From contig NZ_CAKQFJ010000011.1 in NCBI RefSeq assembly GCF_934230905.1, positions 1 through 64,000 of the forward strand: a stretch of 64,000 nt of DNA. The letters run 5' to 3'. The position numbers and the translations under genes were made by a program. The DNA comes from an uncultured Veillonella sp. Lineage in GTDB: Bacteria; Bacillota; Negativicutes; Veillonellales; Veillonellaceae. Shown one piece after another: positions 1 to 8,643 of this stretch. Position 1 is the first letter of the stretch, and each line of letters opens with the position of its first letter. The notes beneath the pieces are model-generated. The model was not told the origin of the DNA. It made no database searches and saw only the letters and a program-made list of their open reading frames with translations.

Positions 1-11
1 TACTGCAGCAT

Positions 12-47
12 AAAAAATTCCGAGCAACCAGTTTAGGTTACTCGGAA
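12..47 (-). terminator. Leftward intrinsic-terminator-like hairpin
   Basis: An inverted repeat at 18-47 (TTCCGAG-C-AACC / GGTT-A-CTCGGAA around a short loop) is preceded on the + strand by six A residues at 12-17. Read on the minus strand this is a hairpin followed by a U-run, the form of an intrinsic terminator for leftward transcription. No minus-strand gene is visible to its right, so its role is unclear. The rest of 1-161 holds no gene. A TATAAT at 119-124 may be the -10 of the promoter for the gene at 162. Confidence 0.45.
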
Positions 48-161
48 ATAAAAGTCTAACTTTTTGGGGTCACTACAGTATAAGTGGGGTTTTTGTAGTT
101 TTTCGGAGATGAATCCTATATAATAAATAGTATGCAAAGTCGTTTTTGAAAGGGGTTACGT

Positions 162-773
162 ATGAATATTTTATATAGTGAACAGTCTCAACGTACTCGT
201 AGTGCAGAGTTATTAGTGCTGGTATTTGTTATTTTGCTGATTAGTGCGATGGGCTTTACTACTTATAGAAGCATAGCCGTGAGTCATGTATTACTTTCAG
301 AATATTTTATTGAAATTGTAGCACTAATTGTCATTGTTAAGCAGGCTGTTAGTAGTTATACCTATATATTGACGGACTCAGAATTTATTATTCGGGAACA
401 ATCCTTTTTTAGAAAGCGTATATTTTCTGTAAAATATGATGATATTGATGGTGTTTATGCATTTAATCGTGATTTTTTGACAAATTTACGATATCGATAT
501 AAGTATAGAAAATGTTCTACTTCTGATGATAGACCTATTTGGTTTATGGTATATTCCATTACTAAAGGTAAAAAAGTGCAATATGGTCGTGTTATGTTAA
601 AAGCAGACAATGAGTTTTATGAACAATTAGCACAATTTGTGCCTAATCGTATTCGTGTACCAGAAGCAGATGTTATTTTTTATGCTACTGTACGTGCTGA
701 TGCGGTAAAACAAGGTATTGATGTTAAAGACTATTATGTGAGCTTAATGAATAAAGTAGAAGAACAGGAATAA
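162..773 (+). CDS. Small membrane protein of unknown function
   Basis: This 203-residue protein has two hydrophobic, probably membrane-spanning segments (about residues 17-34 and 45-62), followed by a soluble part of about 135 residues rich in beta-type and charged sequence. The layout resembles short bacterial membrane proteins with a PH-like (YdbS/YcxB-type) cytoplasmic domain, but I cannot identify a diagnostic motif, so the function is unknown. An AAAGGGG ribosome-binding site lies just before the ATG. Its stop codon is two bases from the start of maf, so the two are probably co-transcribed. A TATAAT at 119-124 is a plausible -10 element. The gene appears intact. Confidence 0.75.
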   Translation: MNILYSEQSQRTRSAELLVLVFVILLISAMGFTTYRSIAVSHVLLSEYFIEIVALIVIVKQAVSSYTYILTDSEFIIREQSFFRKRIFSVKYDDIDGVYAFNRDFLTNLRYRYKYRKCSTSDDRPIWFMVYSITKGKKVQYGRVMLKADNEFYEQLAQFVPNRIRVPEADVIFYATVRADAVKQGIDVKDYYVSLMNKVEEQE

Positions 774-775
774 AA

Positions 776-1345
776 ATGAGTGGATTATATTTAGCTAGTC
801 AGTCACCAAGACGTACAGAATTATTGCACCAAGTAGGTATAGATCATATTGTTGTTACGAGTTCATATGTAGAAAAGAATGTGGTGACTAAAGATCCTAT
901 TGAAATGGTAAGAGCTCAAGCCTTAGGTAAAGCTCGTTGTGCGGATAATGTGCCAAATGATGCCATTGTATTAGGAGCTGATACAATTGTTGTATTTGAT
1001 GGACAGGTATTAGGCAAACCGCATAGTAAGGATGAGGCACGTGTAATGCTTCGTACATTATCTGGCCAGGTACACTCTGTTATTACTGGTGTGGCAATGC
1101 TCATTAAAGGCCACGAAATCGTATTTCATAATGAAACAAAGGTGTATTTTAAAACGTTACAGGATTTTGAAATCGAATCATATATCGACTCTTTAGAACC
1201 TATGGATAAAGCTGGTGCTTATGGTATTCAAGGAAAAGGGGCTCTATGGGTCGATAAAATTGAAGGTTCTTATTCGAATGTAGTGGGCCTTCCCGTAGAA
1301 CAGGTATATGAAGAACTATGTAAAGCATTAGGTGTAAAAGAGTAA
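776..1345 (+). CDS. maf: Maf family nucleoside triphosphate pyrophosphatase
   Basis: Maf proteins hydrolyse non-canonical or pyrimidine nucleoside triphosphates (for example dTTP, UTP and modified UTP) to the monophosphate, acting as house-cleaning enzymes; some members are linked to septum inhibition. The 189 residues match the family length. The N-terminal SQSPRR substrate-binding motif is at residues 8-13, and the GADT motif carries the catalytic aspartate at D69. It starts two bases after the membrane protein gene and is followed after about 110 bases by radC. In many Firmicutes maf, radC and mreB sit together, as here. Fine substrate specificity cannot be read from the sequence. Confidence 0.93.
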   Translation: MSGLYLASQSPRRTELLHQVGIDHIVVTSSYVEKNVVTKDPIEMVRAQALGKARCADNVPNDAIVLGADTIVVFDGQVLGKPHSKDEARVMLRTLSGQVHSVITGVAMLIKGHEIVFHNETKVYFKTLQDFEIESYIDSLEPMDKAGAYGIQGKGALWVDKIEGSYSNVVGLPVEQVYEELCKALGVKE

Positions 1346-1456
1346 GTATTACAAAGTGATTTAGTATTTTGATAAAATACAACAATATATTTGAATTTGA
1401 ATGTAGAAGTATATGAGGCTGATTATGTTTATGTACTATAAAAATGGAGAAACTCT

Positions 1457-2155
1457 ATGCAAGTCAAAACTATCAGCGTAAAAGATATGTTGCCATTTCA
1501 ACGGCCTCGAGAAAAATTTGTTGCTTTAGGACCTAAACAAATGGCGATGGAAGAATTATTGGCTATATTATTGCGAACCGGGTTAAAAGGACAATCATCA
1601 ATCGATTTAGCTCATACGATTATTAATTCTTTTACAGATGGTATCTGTGGATTAAATCATATAACGGTAGATGACCTAGTAAAAATTAAAGGTGTTGGCA
1701 TTGATAAAGCTGTCACTATTTGTGCGGCTATTGAATTAGGTAGACGGTTAGGAGAGTTAAAAATAACCTCTACCTATGAAGATTTTTCACAGCCTTATGT
1801 TATTGCTCAATATGTAATGGAACGTTTACGGCATGAAACCGAAGAACATGTATTGGCGGCTATGTTGACATCTCGTAATAAATTGATTCATATAGAAACC
1901 ATTTCTAATGGGGGACTCACATCAAGTCTCGTAGAGCAGCGTGTGGTATTTAGAAAGGCGATTGCTTGTAATGCGGCAGCTATAATTTTAATTCATAATC
2001 ATCCCTCTGGAGATAGTCGACCAAGTGATGATGATATACGAGTTACCAAGTTGTTTGTGAGTGCTGGACAATTTATGGGCATTCCTGTTTTAGACCATAT
2101 CGTTATTGGTGATGGAGAATTTACAAGTTTAAGTGAAATTGGTAAATTAAGCTAG
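1457..2155 (+). CDS. radC: RadC family JAB/MPN-domain protein (UPF0758)
   Basis: The 232-residue protein has an N-terminal helix-hairpin-helix part (about residues 60-95, KIKGVGIDKA) and a C-terminal JAB/MPN metalloprotease-like domain. The JAMM zinc motif is complete: H180, H182 and D193 in HNHPSGDSRPSDDD. The family is widely annotated as DNA repair protein RadC, but a repair role is doubtful and the biochemical activity is not settled. An upstream AAAATGGAGAAA supplies a modest ribosome-binding site. The gene sits directly before mreB, the usual position in Firmicutes. Two bases separate its stop from an in-frame upstream ATG of the mreB frame that I do not use. Confidence 0.92.
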   Translation: MQVKTISVKDMLPFQRPREKFVALGPKQMAMEELLAILLRTGLKGQSSIDLAHTIINSFTDGICGLNHITVDDLVKIKGVGIDKAVTICAAIELGRRLGELKITSTYEDFSQPYVIAQYVMERLRHETEEHVLAAMLTSRNKLIHIETISNGGLTSSLVEQRVVFRKAIACNAAAIILIHNHPSGDSRPSDDDIRVTKLFVSAGQFMGIPVLDHIVIGDGEFTSLSEIGKLS

Positions 2156-2199
2156 TTATGGTAAAATGGAATGATGATGTAATGAAGGAGATTAGCATT

Positions 2200-3237
2200 A
2201 TGAATTCCATTTTACCGTCTTTCGGAAAAGATGTGAGTATCGATATAGGTACGTCTATGACACGTGTCATGGGAGGCACGCGAGAGACTATGATGAGTGA
2301 GCCATCTATTGTGGCTACTGATACAAAATTAGAAAAAATTGTTGCTGTAGGTGATGAAGCGGATCGTATAGTTCGACGTATGCCTGACATGTGGATACCT
2401 TTGACACCATTACAAGATGGTTTTATCGTAGATTATCGTGTGATGCATACTATGTTGAAATATTTTTTACATAAAGTGTCTAACACACTACGTAGATCTC
2501 GAGTGCTAGTGGGGGTTCCTTGTGGTATGACTGATGTAGAACAAAGGGCCATGATGGATGCTGTTATCCAAGCTGGTGCACGTGAGGTATTCCTTATTGA
2601 GCGCCCTGTTGCAGCTGCTATTGGTGCAGGTCTACCAATCTTTGATGCTTGTGGATCTATGGTTATTGATATTGGTGAAGGCACTACTGATATGGGGATT
2701 ATCTCATTAGGTGGCACTGTTATTAGTAAAACGATACGCTTTGGTGGTGCTGATTTAGATCAGGCCATTATGCAATATATTAATCAGTGTTTTGGTTTAA
2801 TGGTATCAGAACAAACAGTGACAGATATTAAACATGCTGTAGGGTCGGCTGTTATACCAGCAGAAGATTGCGAGTTCTCTTTTTCTGGTCGTGATATGAC
2901 GAGTGGTATTGTAAGGCGTTCAGTTCTACATCAATCTGAAATCTATCAAGTAATTAATAAACGACTTGAAGATTTTTTAGATGCTATTCAACAAATGATT
3001 CGTGTTACAGCTCCTGAATTAGTGGCTGATATCATGCAACATGGCATTGTTTTGACTGGTGGTATGGCACGGTTACAAGGATTAGCAGAGCGAATTAGTA
3101 CTGAAATTAGGGTGCCTGTTCAAGTAGCGTCTGAACCAGAATTAAAGGTTGTACAAGGACTACATCGTAGTTCTGGACAAATTGTAGAACTAGCTCGCTT
3201 TATTATTAATTCAAAGGATAGGAAGGGACGTGTATGA
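2200..3237 (+). CDS. mreB: Rod shape-determining protein MreB (divergent)
   Basis: MreB is the bacterial actin that polymerises under the inner membrane and positions the elongation machinery. I use the ATG at 2200, because AAGGAG ends nine bases before it and the protein then begins a few residues before the DIGT phosphate motif. An in-frame ATG at 2158 lacks a good site. The product has 345 residues, normal for MreB, and contains the family signature ERPVAAAIGAGLP. The second phosphate loop reads IDIGEGTTD, with Glu160 replacing the middle glycine of the usual DIGGGTT(E/D). The first loop, DIGTSMTRV, is also unusual. It may be functionally divergent. mreC overlaps its stop codon by four bases. 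Confidence 0.88.
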   Translation: MNSILPSFGKDVSIDIGTSMTRVMGGTRETMMSEPSIVATDTKLEKIVAVGDEADRIVRRMPDMWIPLTPLQDGFIVDYRVMHTMLKYFLHKVSNTLRRSRVLVGVPCGMTDVEQRAMMDAVIQAGAREVFLIERPVAAAIGAGLPIFDACGSMVIDIGEGTTDMGIISLGGTVISKTIRFGGADLDQAIMQYINQCFGLMVSEQTVTDIKHAVGSAVIPAEDCEFSFSGRDMTSGIVRRSVLHQSEIYQVINKRLEDFLDAIQQMIRVTAPELVADIMQHGIVLTGGMARLQGLAERISTEIRVPVQVASEPELKVVQGLHRSSGQIVELARFIINSKDRKGRV

Positions 3238-4151
3238 TACAATCAGATCGAAAATTATTAATCTTTGTTGTTCTTGGCTGTATTATCATGGCACTTCTTG
3301 GTTTTGCGTGGAAACAGCGAACTAGTATTCCTTTTGTCACTGTACCACTAGAAAAAATTACAACTCCATTCACATATGGTTCGGCACGTTTACTGTCAAC
3401 GATTCAAACAGGTATACGTATTATTGATAATGCTATATTGGGTATGATTGAAAGTGAGAATAAGGATAATACTATTGCTGACCTACAACAAAAGGTGTTG
3501 AATCATGATGAAGTTGTAGCTGAAAACATTCGACTACGTCAAATGCTTAACTATAAATCAACGCATACAGAATTTACAATGACTTTGGCTGGTATTATTA
3601 CTAAAGATTTTGGGACATGGACAAATACGTTTACTATTGATCGTGGTGAGAATGATGGCATAAAACCTAATATGGCGGTGGTAGTACCGAGTGGTGTCGT
3701 TGGGTTTGTTACTGATGTATACCCTAATTCGGCTCGTGTACAAACTATTTTGGATCCTCGTAGTGCTATTGGTGTTATTGTACAGCGTCCTGAATCACGT
3801 TTAGCAGGTGTAGTAAAAGGTGATGGTAATCATCCTAATGAACCTATGATGGTCAACATTGCCCGTGATGGGGATATACTTGTTGGAGATAAATTGATTA
3901 CATCTGGATATGGTGGTATTTATCCAAAAGGTTTGTTGGTAGGCAATGTGTTAACGCTAACAAATGATACTGAAGGCTTCGTTAAAAATGCGGCTATCCA
4001 ACCAAGTGTTGATTTTAATCGTTTGGAGGAAGTATTTATCATTACATCCTCTACGGTACAATCACCTGATAAGGCAAAATTAGAACCTAAACTAGTTCCT
4101 CAAACACAACGTGATCAAGTTCAAGGGGCTAAAGGAGCTATAAATCAATGA
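3234..4151 (+). CDS. mreC: Rod shape-determining protein MreC
   Basis: MreC is a bitopic inner-membrane protein whose periplasmic part joins MreB/MreD to the wall synthases PBP2 and RodA. The 305-residue product has a short cytoplasmic start, one membrane helix (about residues 7-26), a coiled-coil stretch (about 65-105), then the beta-domain pair typical of the family, with the conserved GVVGFVTDV and SGYGGIYPKGLLVG segments. A Gln- and Lys-rich tail ends the protein. Its ATG overlaps the mreB stop (ATGA), and mreD overlaps its own stop the same way, which indicates translational coupling in one operon. Confidence 0.93.
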   Translation: MIQSDRKLLIFVVLGCIIMALLGFAWKQRTSIPFVTVPLEKITTPFTYGSARLLSTIQTGIRIIDNAILGMIESENKDNTIADLQQKVLNHDEVVAENIRLRQMLNYKSTHTEFTMTLAGIITKDFGTWTNTFTIDRGENDGIKPNMAVVVPSGVVGFVTDVYPNSARVQTILDPRSAIGVIVQRPESRLAGVVKGDGNHPNEPMMVNIARDGDILVGDKLITSGYGGIYPKGLLVGNVLTLTNDTEGFVKNAAIQPSVDFNRLEEVFIITSSTVQSPDKAKLEPKLVPQTQRDQVQGAKGAINQ

Positions 4152-4639
4152 GATATATTGCAGTAGTTTTAGCATGTTGTGCATTGTATTTTATACAAGC
4201 TCAAGTATTACCGGCTATATTTCATACAAATTGGCTGCCTAATTGTATACTGACCGCGGTTGTTTTAATTACGATTTTTAAAGGTCGGAAAATGGGGCTG
4301 GTTGCCGCCTCCGTAGGGGGTTCTATTCATGATATATTAATATCCAACTTTTTTGGATTACATCTATTTCCATATATTATCGTAGTATACCTTCTATCTC
4401 TTCTAAAAAGCAGTATTTACGAAGAACGTTGGTATTGGTCTTGTGCAATTATTGGCGTTTGTACAATTGTAGATGGCATTGTACGATGTCTTATGATTAG
4501 TGCCAGTGGCGGTGATATCTATTTCATTTCTTATATGGGGCATATGGTTATGCCAACTGTATTTTGGAATGCTATATTAGGTGGTATAGGCCATAAATTG
4601 ATGGGCCTTATGGAAGAAAAAGAGGATTATATTTGGTAG
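4148..4639 (+). CDS. mreD: Rod shape-determining protein MreD
   Basis: The 163-residue protein is almost entirely hydrophobic, with about five predicted membrane helices. It has the size and position of MreD, the integral membrane partner of MreC in the elongasome. Sequence conservation in this family is low; the assignment rests on the hydrophobic profile, length and place between mreC and the PBP2 gene. The ATG overlaps the mreC stop codon by four bases. The following gene starts 38 bases downstream with its own ribosome-binding site. Confidence 0.88.
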   Translation: MRYIAVVLACCALYFIQAQVLPAIFHTNWLPNCILTAVVLITIFKGRKMGLVAASVGGSIHDILISNFFGLHLFPYIIVVYLLSLLKSSIYEERWYWSCAIIGVCTIVDGIVRCLMISASGGDIYFISYMGHMVMPTVFWNAILGGIGHKLMGLMEEKEDYIW

Positions 4640-4677
4640 TATTGCTGATTTAGTAAAGCATATAAGGGGAATCATAG

Positions 4678-6558
4678 GTGCTTGAAAGTTTATATAAAAG
4701 AAAAAAAACGAGCCGCTTTGATGTGCTTTTCTATATTGTAATGGGTATCTTCGTTATCCTAGGACTCCGTTTATTTGCTATGCAAATATTAGAGGGTGGT
4801 TATTACCAAGCTAAAGCAGAGGGAAATCGCCTGCGTATTGTACCAATGACGGCGGCTCGCGGAGTTATGTATGATAGAAATGGTCAGATTCTAGTTGGTT
4901 CCAGACCTGCATATACTATTTCTATTATGCCTAATGGAAAACCATTAGATGATGATGAATTAGCTAAGCTAGCTACATTGTTACATAAAAAGCCAGAAGA
5001 TATTCAAAAGAAAGTAAATGATCATAAGCATGGGTATGAACCGATACGTATTGCTAATGATATTCCTATGGACGTAGTTACTAGTATAGAAGAGCATCGC
5101 CATGAATTGCCAGGTGTATCTATTGATGTAGAGCCTTTGCGCTATTATCCGTATGAAACTATGGCAGCTCAATTATTTGGGTATGTTGGTGAAGTGAGTG
5201 AAGATGAACTTGCTGAGATTAAGGAACAGGATCCGAATACAACAGTTGGTGCTGGCTCTATTTTAGGGCGTGCCGGTTTAGAAAAACTGTATGACTCAGT
5301 TTTACGCGGCGTTGATGGTGGTAAGCAACTTGAAGTTGATGCATCAGGGCGACCAGTAGCTGAAGTTGATCGTAAGCATACAGTGCCAGGGTCAAATATT
5401 CATCTTACGATTGATGTAAATATTCAAAAAGCGGCAGAAGAGGCTGTAAAAAAAGAATTGGATCAGTTACGTGGTCAAGGTGCAACTGGTGCAGCTGTTG
5501 TTGCGTTAGATCCTAATACAGGTGCTGTTCTTGCTATGGTGAGTGCTCCTGAGTTTAATCCTAATTGGTTTGCAAAAGGAATTACTTCAGCGCAATGGAC
5601 TCAATTAAATAATGATAAGAGTCATCCCTTTGAAAATAAGGTGATTGCCGGTGAATATCCACCAGGGTCACCGTTCAAGATTGTAACCGGTACAGCTGCA
5701 TTAGATTTAAAAAAAGTATCACCAGATGAAATGATTTTTGATAGTGGGAAACATTGGCTCATTGATAAGAGAAATGCAGAAGGTGAAGCATTAGGCTGGT
5801 TGAATTTTAATCGCGCCTTAGCTAAGTCTGATAATGTGTATTTCTATGAGATGGGGAATCGTTTAGGCATTGAAAATATCGATACCTATGCTCGTTACTT
5901 TGGCTTAGGTGAAAAAACAGGCATTAACCTTGTTGGTGAAGCTGCTGGTAACGTAGCAAGTCCAGAGTACAAGCGAAAAGTTTTTGATCAAGATTGGTAT
6001 TTAGGAGAGACTTTTGATGCCGCTATTGGTCAGTCTTTTCATTTGGTAACGCCATTACAAATGGCAGTACTTCTTAGTCAGGTAGCTAATGGTGGTATTA
6101 GATATCAGCCATATGTGGTGAGTCGCGTCGATAATCCTGATGGGACACCGGCCGAAATTTTTGGACCTAAGAATTTAGGAGTGCTTCCTGTACCTAAAAA
6201 TATTATGGATCTTATTCGAGAAGGCCTTCGTGATGTAACAAATGAAGGTGGTACTGCCGGTGAGTTATTTAAAGGGTTTCCTGTAGCTGTAGCAGGTAAA
6301 ACAGGAACAGCTGAAAATGCTCATGGTAGAGATCATGGGTGGTTTGTTGCGTATGCACCATATGATAAGCCTCAGATTGTAGTAGTCGCTCTTGTTGAAC
6401 AAGGTGGTTTTGGTGCTGGATCAGCAGGTCCTATTGTACGAGATATTTTGAGTGCATATTTTAAAGTTCCTAATGCTAGTCAAAAAGAGTCTGCTGCAAA
6501 GATATCTAATACTAATAAGAAGGAATCACAAGATATTAAGCCAAGTAAAAAGGAATAG
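4678..6558 (+). CDS. mrdA: Penicillin-binding protein 2 (peptidoglycan D,D-transpeptidase MrdA)
   Basis: This class B penicillin-binding protein cross-links peptidoglycan during elongation, working with RodA. The 626 residues comprise a short cytoplasmic start, one membrane helix (about 17-36), a PBP dimerisation domain and a transpeptidase domain. The three catalytic motifs are present: S331-P-F-K, S384-D-N and K541-T-G. The start is GTG at 4678, with AAGGGGA upstream. A Lys- and Ser-rich tail of about 25 residues follows the domain. It lies between mreD and minD in the shape operon, ten bases before the minD start. Confidence 0.95.
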   Translation: MLESLYKRKKTSRFDVLFYIVMGIFVILGLRLFAMQILEGGYYQAKAEGNRLRIVPMTAARGVMYDRNGQILVGSRPAYTISIMPNGKPLDDDELAKLATLLHKKPEDIQKKVNDHKHGYEPIRIANDIPMDVVTSIEEHRHELPGVSIDVEPLRYYPYETMAAQLFGYVGEVSEDELAEIKEQDPNTTVGAGSILGRAGLEKLYDSVLRGVDGGKQLEVDASGRPVAEVDRKHTVPGSNIHLTIDVNIQKAAEEAVKKELDQLRGQGATGAAVVALDPNTGAVLAMVSAPEFNPNWFAKGITSAQWTQLNNDKSHPFENKVIAGEYPPGSPFKIVTGTAALDLKKVSPDEMIFDSGKHWLIDKRNAEGEALGWLNFNRALAKSDNVYFYEMGNRLGIENIDTYARYFGLGEKTGINLVGEAAGNVASPEYKRKVFDQDWYLGETFDAAIGQSFHLVTPLQMAVLLSQVANGGIRYQPYVVSRVDNPDGTPAEIFGPKNLGVLPVPKNIMDLIREGLRDVTNEGGTAGELFKGFPVAVAGKTGTAENAHGRDHGWFVAYAPYDKPQIVVVALVEQGGFGAGSAGPIVRDILSAYFKVPNASQKESAAKISNTNKKESQDIKPSKKE

Positions 6559-6568
6559 GAAGGATATA

Positions 6569-7486
6569 ATGGGGGATATAATCGGTCTTATCTCAGGTAA
6601 AGGTGGCGTAGGTAAAACAACTATAACAGCTTGTGTAGGGGCTGTTCTTAGCGAACAAGGTTATCGTGTTCTGCTTTGCGATGGTGATTTTGGCTTGCGT
6701 GATCTAGATATTATACTGGGAAAAGAAGATGAAGTTTGTTTTGATGCCTATAATGCATTAGAAGATAAGTCCATGGCTGATGATGTAGTCATGAAAATTC
6801 AAAAAAATTTATATTTTTTGCCAGCCAGTCAAAGTGTTCGCTGGGAAGATATGGGGCGTAAAAAATATAGAAAATTTGTTAATCGTTTAGCTGATTCCCA
6901 TGATTATGTACTTGTTGATTGTCCAGCAGGTATTGGTCGTGGCCTTGAATCAATTATGGAATTAGCACATCGCTTTTTGATTGTGACGCAACCATTATGG
7001 GTTTCTTTACGAAACGCAGCACGAACTATTCAATTTTGTCGCGAATATGGTCATCGTGATTATGCAGTCATATTTAATGCGGTTCATACTGATCGTGAGA
7101 TGCCTAATATGTATGACATGCTAGATGCGTTAGGAGCTGAATACGTAGGCTCTATCTTGCCTTATGATATACAAATTTTAGATGAAACACAGGCGGGGCA
7201 GCTTATCCAAGATATACCAAAAGAATATCGACATATGTTGTCTCCTGTAGTAGATTATATTATTTCGGGTGAAGCCTGGGATGAACAAGAAATTATTGAT
7301 CGTTTTCAAGATATGACAGTAGTTAAGCCGACGAAAATTACTGGAATGGGTACATTGGCACAATCTGTAGACGTAACTGATGCTGAGGATGATAATAGAC
7401 AGGTGATATATACAAGCTCTTGGTCTACTAAACATCGACTTATTTCTGGTAAAGAAAGTATGTGGCGTCGTGTTCGTTTGAAGTAG
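6569..7486 (+). CDS. minD: MinD-family septum-site ATPase
   Basis: MinD is a ParA-type ATPase that binds membranes when ATP-bound and recruits the division inhibitor MinC. The frame opens farther upstream, inside mrdA, but I choose ATG 6569: AGGAAGGA precedes it, and it places the deviant Walker A motif GKGGVGKT at residues 10-17, as in known MinD. Further family signatures are the DGDFGLRDLD and VDCPAGIG segments. The 305-residue protein carries about 40 extra C-terminal residues of low conservation, ending in a short basic stretch (MWRRVRLK) that could serve as an amphipathic membrane anchor. No minC lies upstream and no minE downstream; rodA starts seven bases later. Confidence 0.9.
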   Translation: MGDIIGLISGKGGVGKTTITACVGAVLSEQGYRVLLCDGDFGLRDLDIILGKEDEVCFDAYNALEDKSMADDVVMKIQKNLYFLPASQSVRWEDMGRKKYRKFVNRLADSHDYVLVDCPAGIGRGLESIMELAHRFLIVTQPLWVSLRNAARTIQFCREYGHRDYAVIFNAVHTDREMPNMYDMLDALGAEYVGSILPYDIQILDETQAGQLIQDIPKEYRHMLSPVVDYIISGEAWDEQEIIDRFQDMTVVKPTKITGMGTLAQSVDVTDAEDDNRQVIYTSSWSTKHRLISGKESMWRRVRLK

Positions 7487-7493
7487 GTGCAAT

Positions 7494-8597
7494 ATGTTAC
7501 ATAGAATTTGGCGTGACTGTGATTGGGTAATCATTATATGCACAGTGTTACTTGTTGCTATGGGCGTAGTTGCTATCGGTAGTGCTACCCATATAAATCA
7601 AACAGGACTTCACTTTTCAACATTGGTAGCAAAGCAACTGATTTTTTTTGTTATTAATGTAGCACTTGTAATTGGCATTCAATTTATGGACTATCATAAA
7701 TTAAGAGACTGGTCTAATGGTATATATATTCTGACAATTATTTTGCTATTAGCGGTAGTGTTTGTGGGGACTTCGGCTCTAGGTGCACAGCGTTGGATTC
7801 AAGTAGGTCCAATTACGATTCAGCCATCAGAATTTTCAAAGTTATTGATGATTATTTGTATGGCTAAAATGCTAGAGTCACGATATAACAAGTTGGATAC
7901 ATTTAAGTCTCTTCTTATACCTGTACTCTATGTAGGGGTACCAATTTTACTAGTTTTCATGCAACCAGATTTGGGTACATCTCTAGTTTATATAGCTATT
8001 TTTATAGGGATGCTTTTTGTTTCTGGAATCCGATTGCGATTGGTTCGTATTATTGCTACGGTGGGGGTTTTGTTACTGCCGTTAGCTTGGTTTGTTTTGA
8101 AAGATTATCAAAAGCAACGTATTCTTGTATTTATGAATCCTGATATTGATCCATTTGGATCTGGTTATCATATTATTCAATCAAAAATTGCTATTGGTTC
8201 CGGAACTATATTCGGTAAAGGTCTATTTAATGGAACACAAAGTCAATTAAACTTTTTACCAGAAAATCACACAGATTTTATTTTTTCTGTTATTGGTGAA
8301 GAGTTAGGTTTTATAGGATGCATCTTTGTGTTAATTCTATTATTTATGCTCATTTATCGTAGTATAAAAGTAGCATACACTTGTAATGATCGATTTGGTA
8401 TGTTATTGGCTACAGGTATTGGCTCTATGTTATGTTTTGAAGTATTGATTAATGCTGGTATGACTATGGGAATTATGCCTGTTACAGGGATACCATTACC
8501 ATTTATCAGTTATGGTGTTAGTGCATTGACAACTAATATGATAAGCATAGGTATTTTATTGAATATATCAATGCAGCGTACAAAATATATTTTTTAG
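7494..8597 (+). CDS. rodA: Peptidoglycan polymerase RodA (SEDS family)
   Basis: SEDS proteins polymerise glycan strands from lipid II and pair with a class B penicillin-binding protein, here the mrdA product four kilobases upstream. The 367-residue protein has about ten membrane helices. The conserved ALGAQRW segment and the extracellular FLPENHTDFIFSVIGEELG loop with its catalytic aspartate are present. The late motif reads PLPFISYGVSAL, with valine where most members have a second glycine (SYGGS). It is annotated RodA rather than FtsW because of its operon. It closes the mreBCD-mrdA-minD-rodA cluster. Confidence 0.92.
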   Translation: MLHRIWRDCDWVIIICTVLLVAMGVVAIGSATHINQTGLHFSTLVAKQLIFFVINVALVIGIQFMDYHKLRDWSNGIYILTIILLLAVVFVGTSALGAQRWIQVGPITIQPSEFSKLLMIICMAKMLESRYNKLDTFKSLLIPVLYVGVPILLVFMQPDLGTSLVYIAIFIGMLFVSGIRLRLVRIIATVGVLLLPLAWFVLKDYQKQRILVFMNPDIDPFGSGYHIIQSKIAIGSGTIFGKGLFNGTQSQLNFLPENHTDFIFSVIGEELGFIGCIFVLILLFMLIYRSIKVAYTCNDRFGMLLATGIGSMLCFEVLINAGMTMGIMPVTGIPLPFISYGVSALTTNMISIGILLNISMQRTKYIF

Positions 8598-8643
8598 TTA
8601 GGAATTGTTTTGAAAGAAGTCTTTCATAAAAGACGGAGGATGT

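Noticed and set aside
1364..1380. Small GTATTTT / AAAATAC hairpin after maf as a terminator
   Set aside because: The stem is short and AT-only, with no T-run after it, so it could be chance in AT-rich sequence.
2121..2390. Minus-strand open frame across the radC-mreB junction
   Set aside because: It overlaps two conserved genes and the mreB ribosome-binding site, and has no recognisable features.
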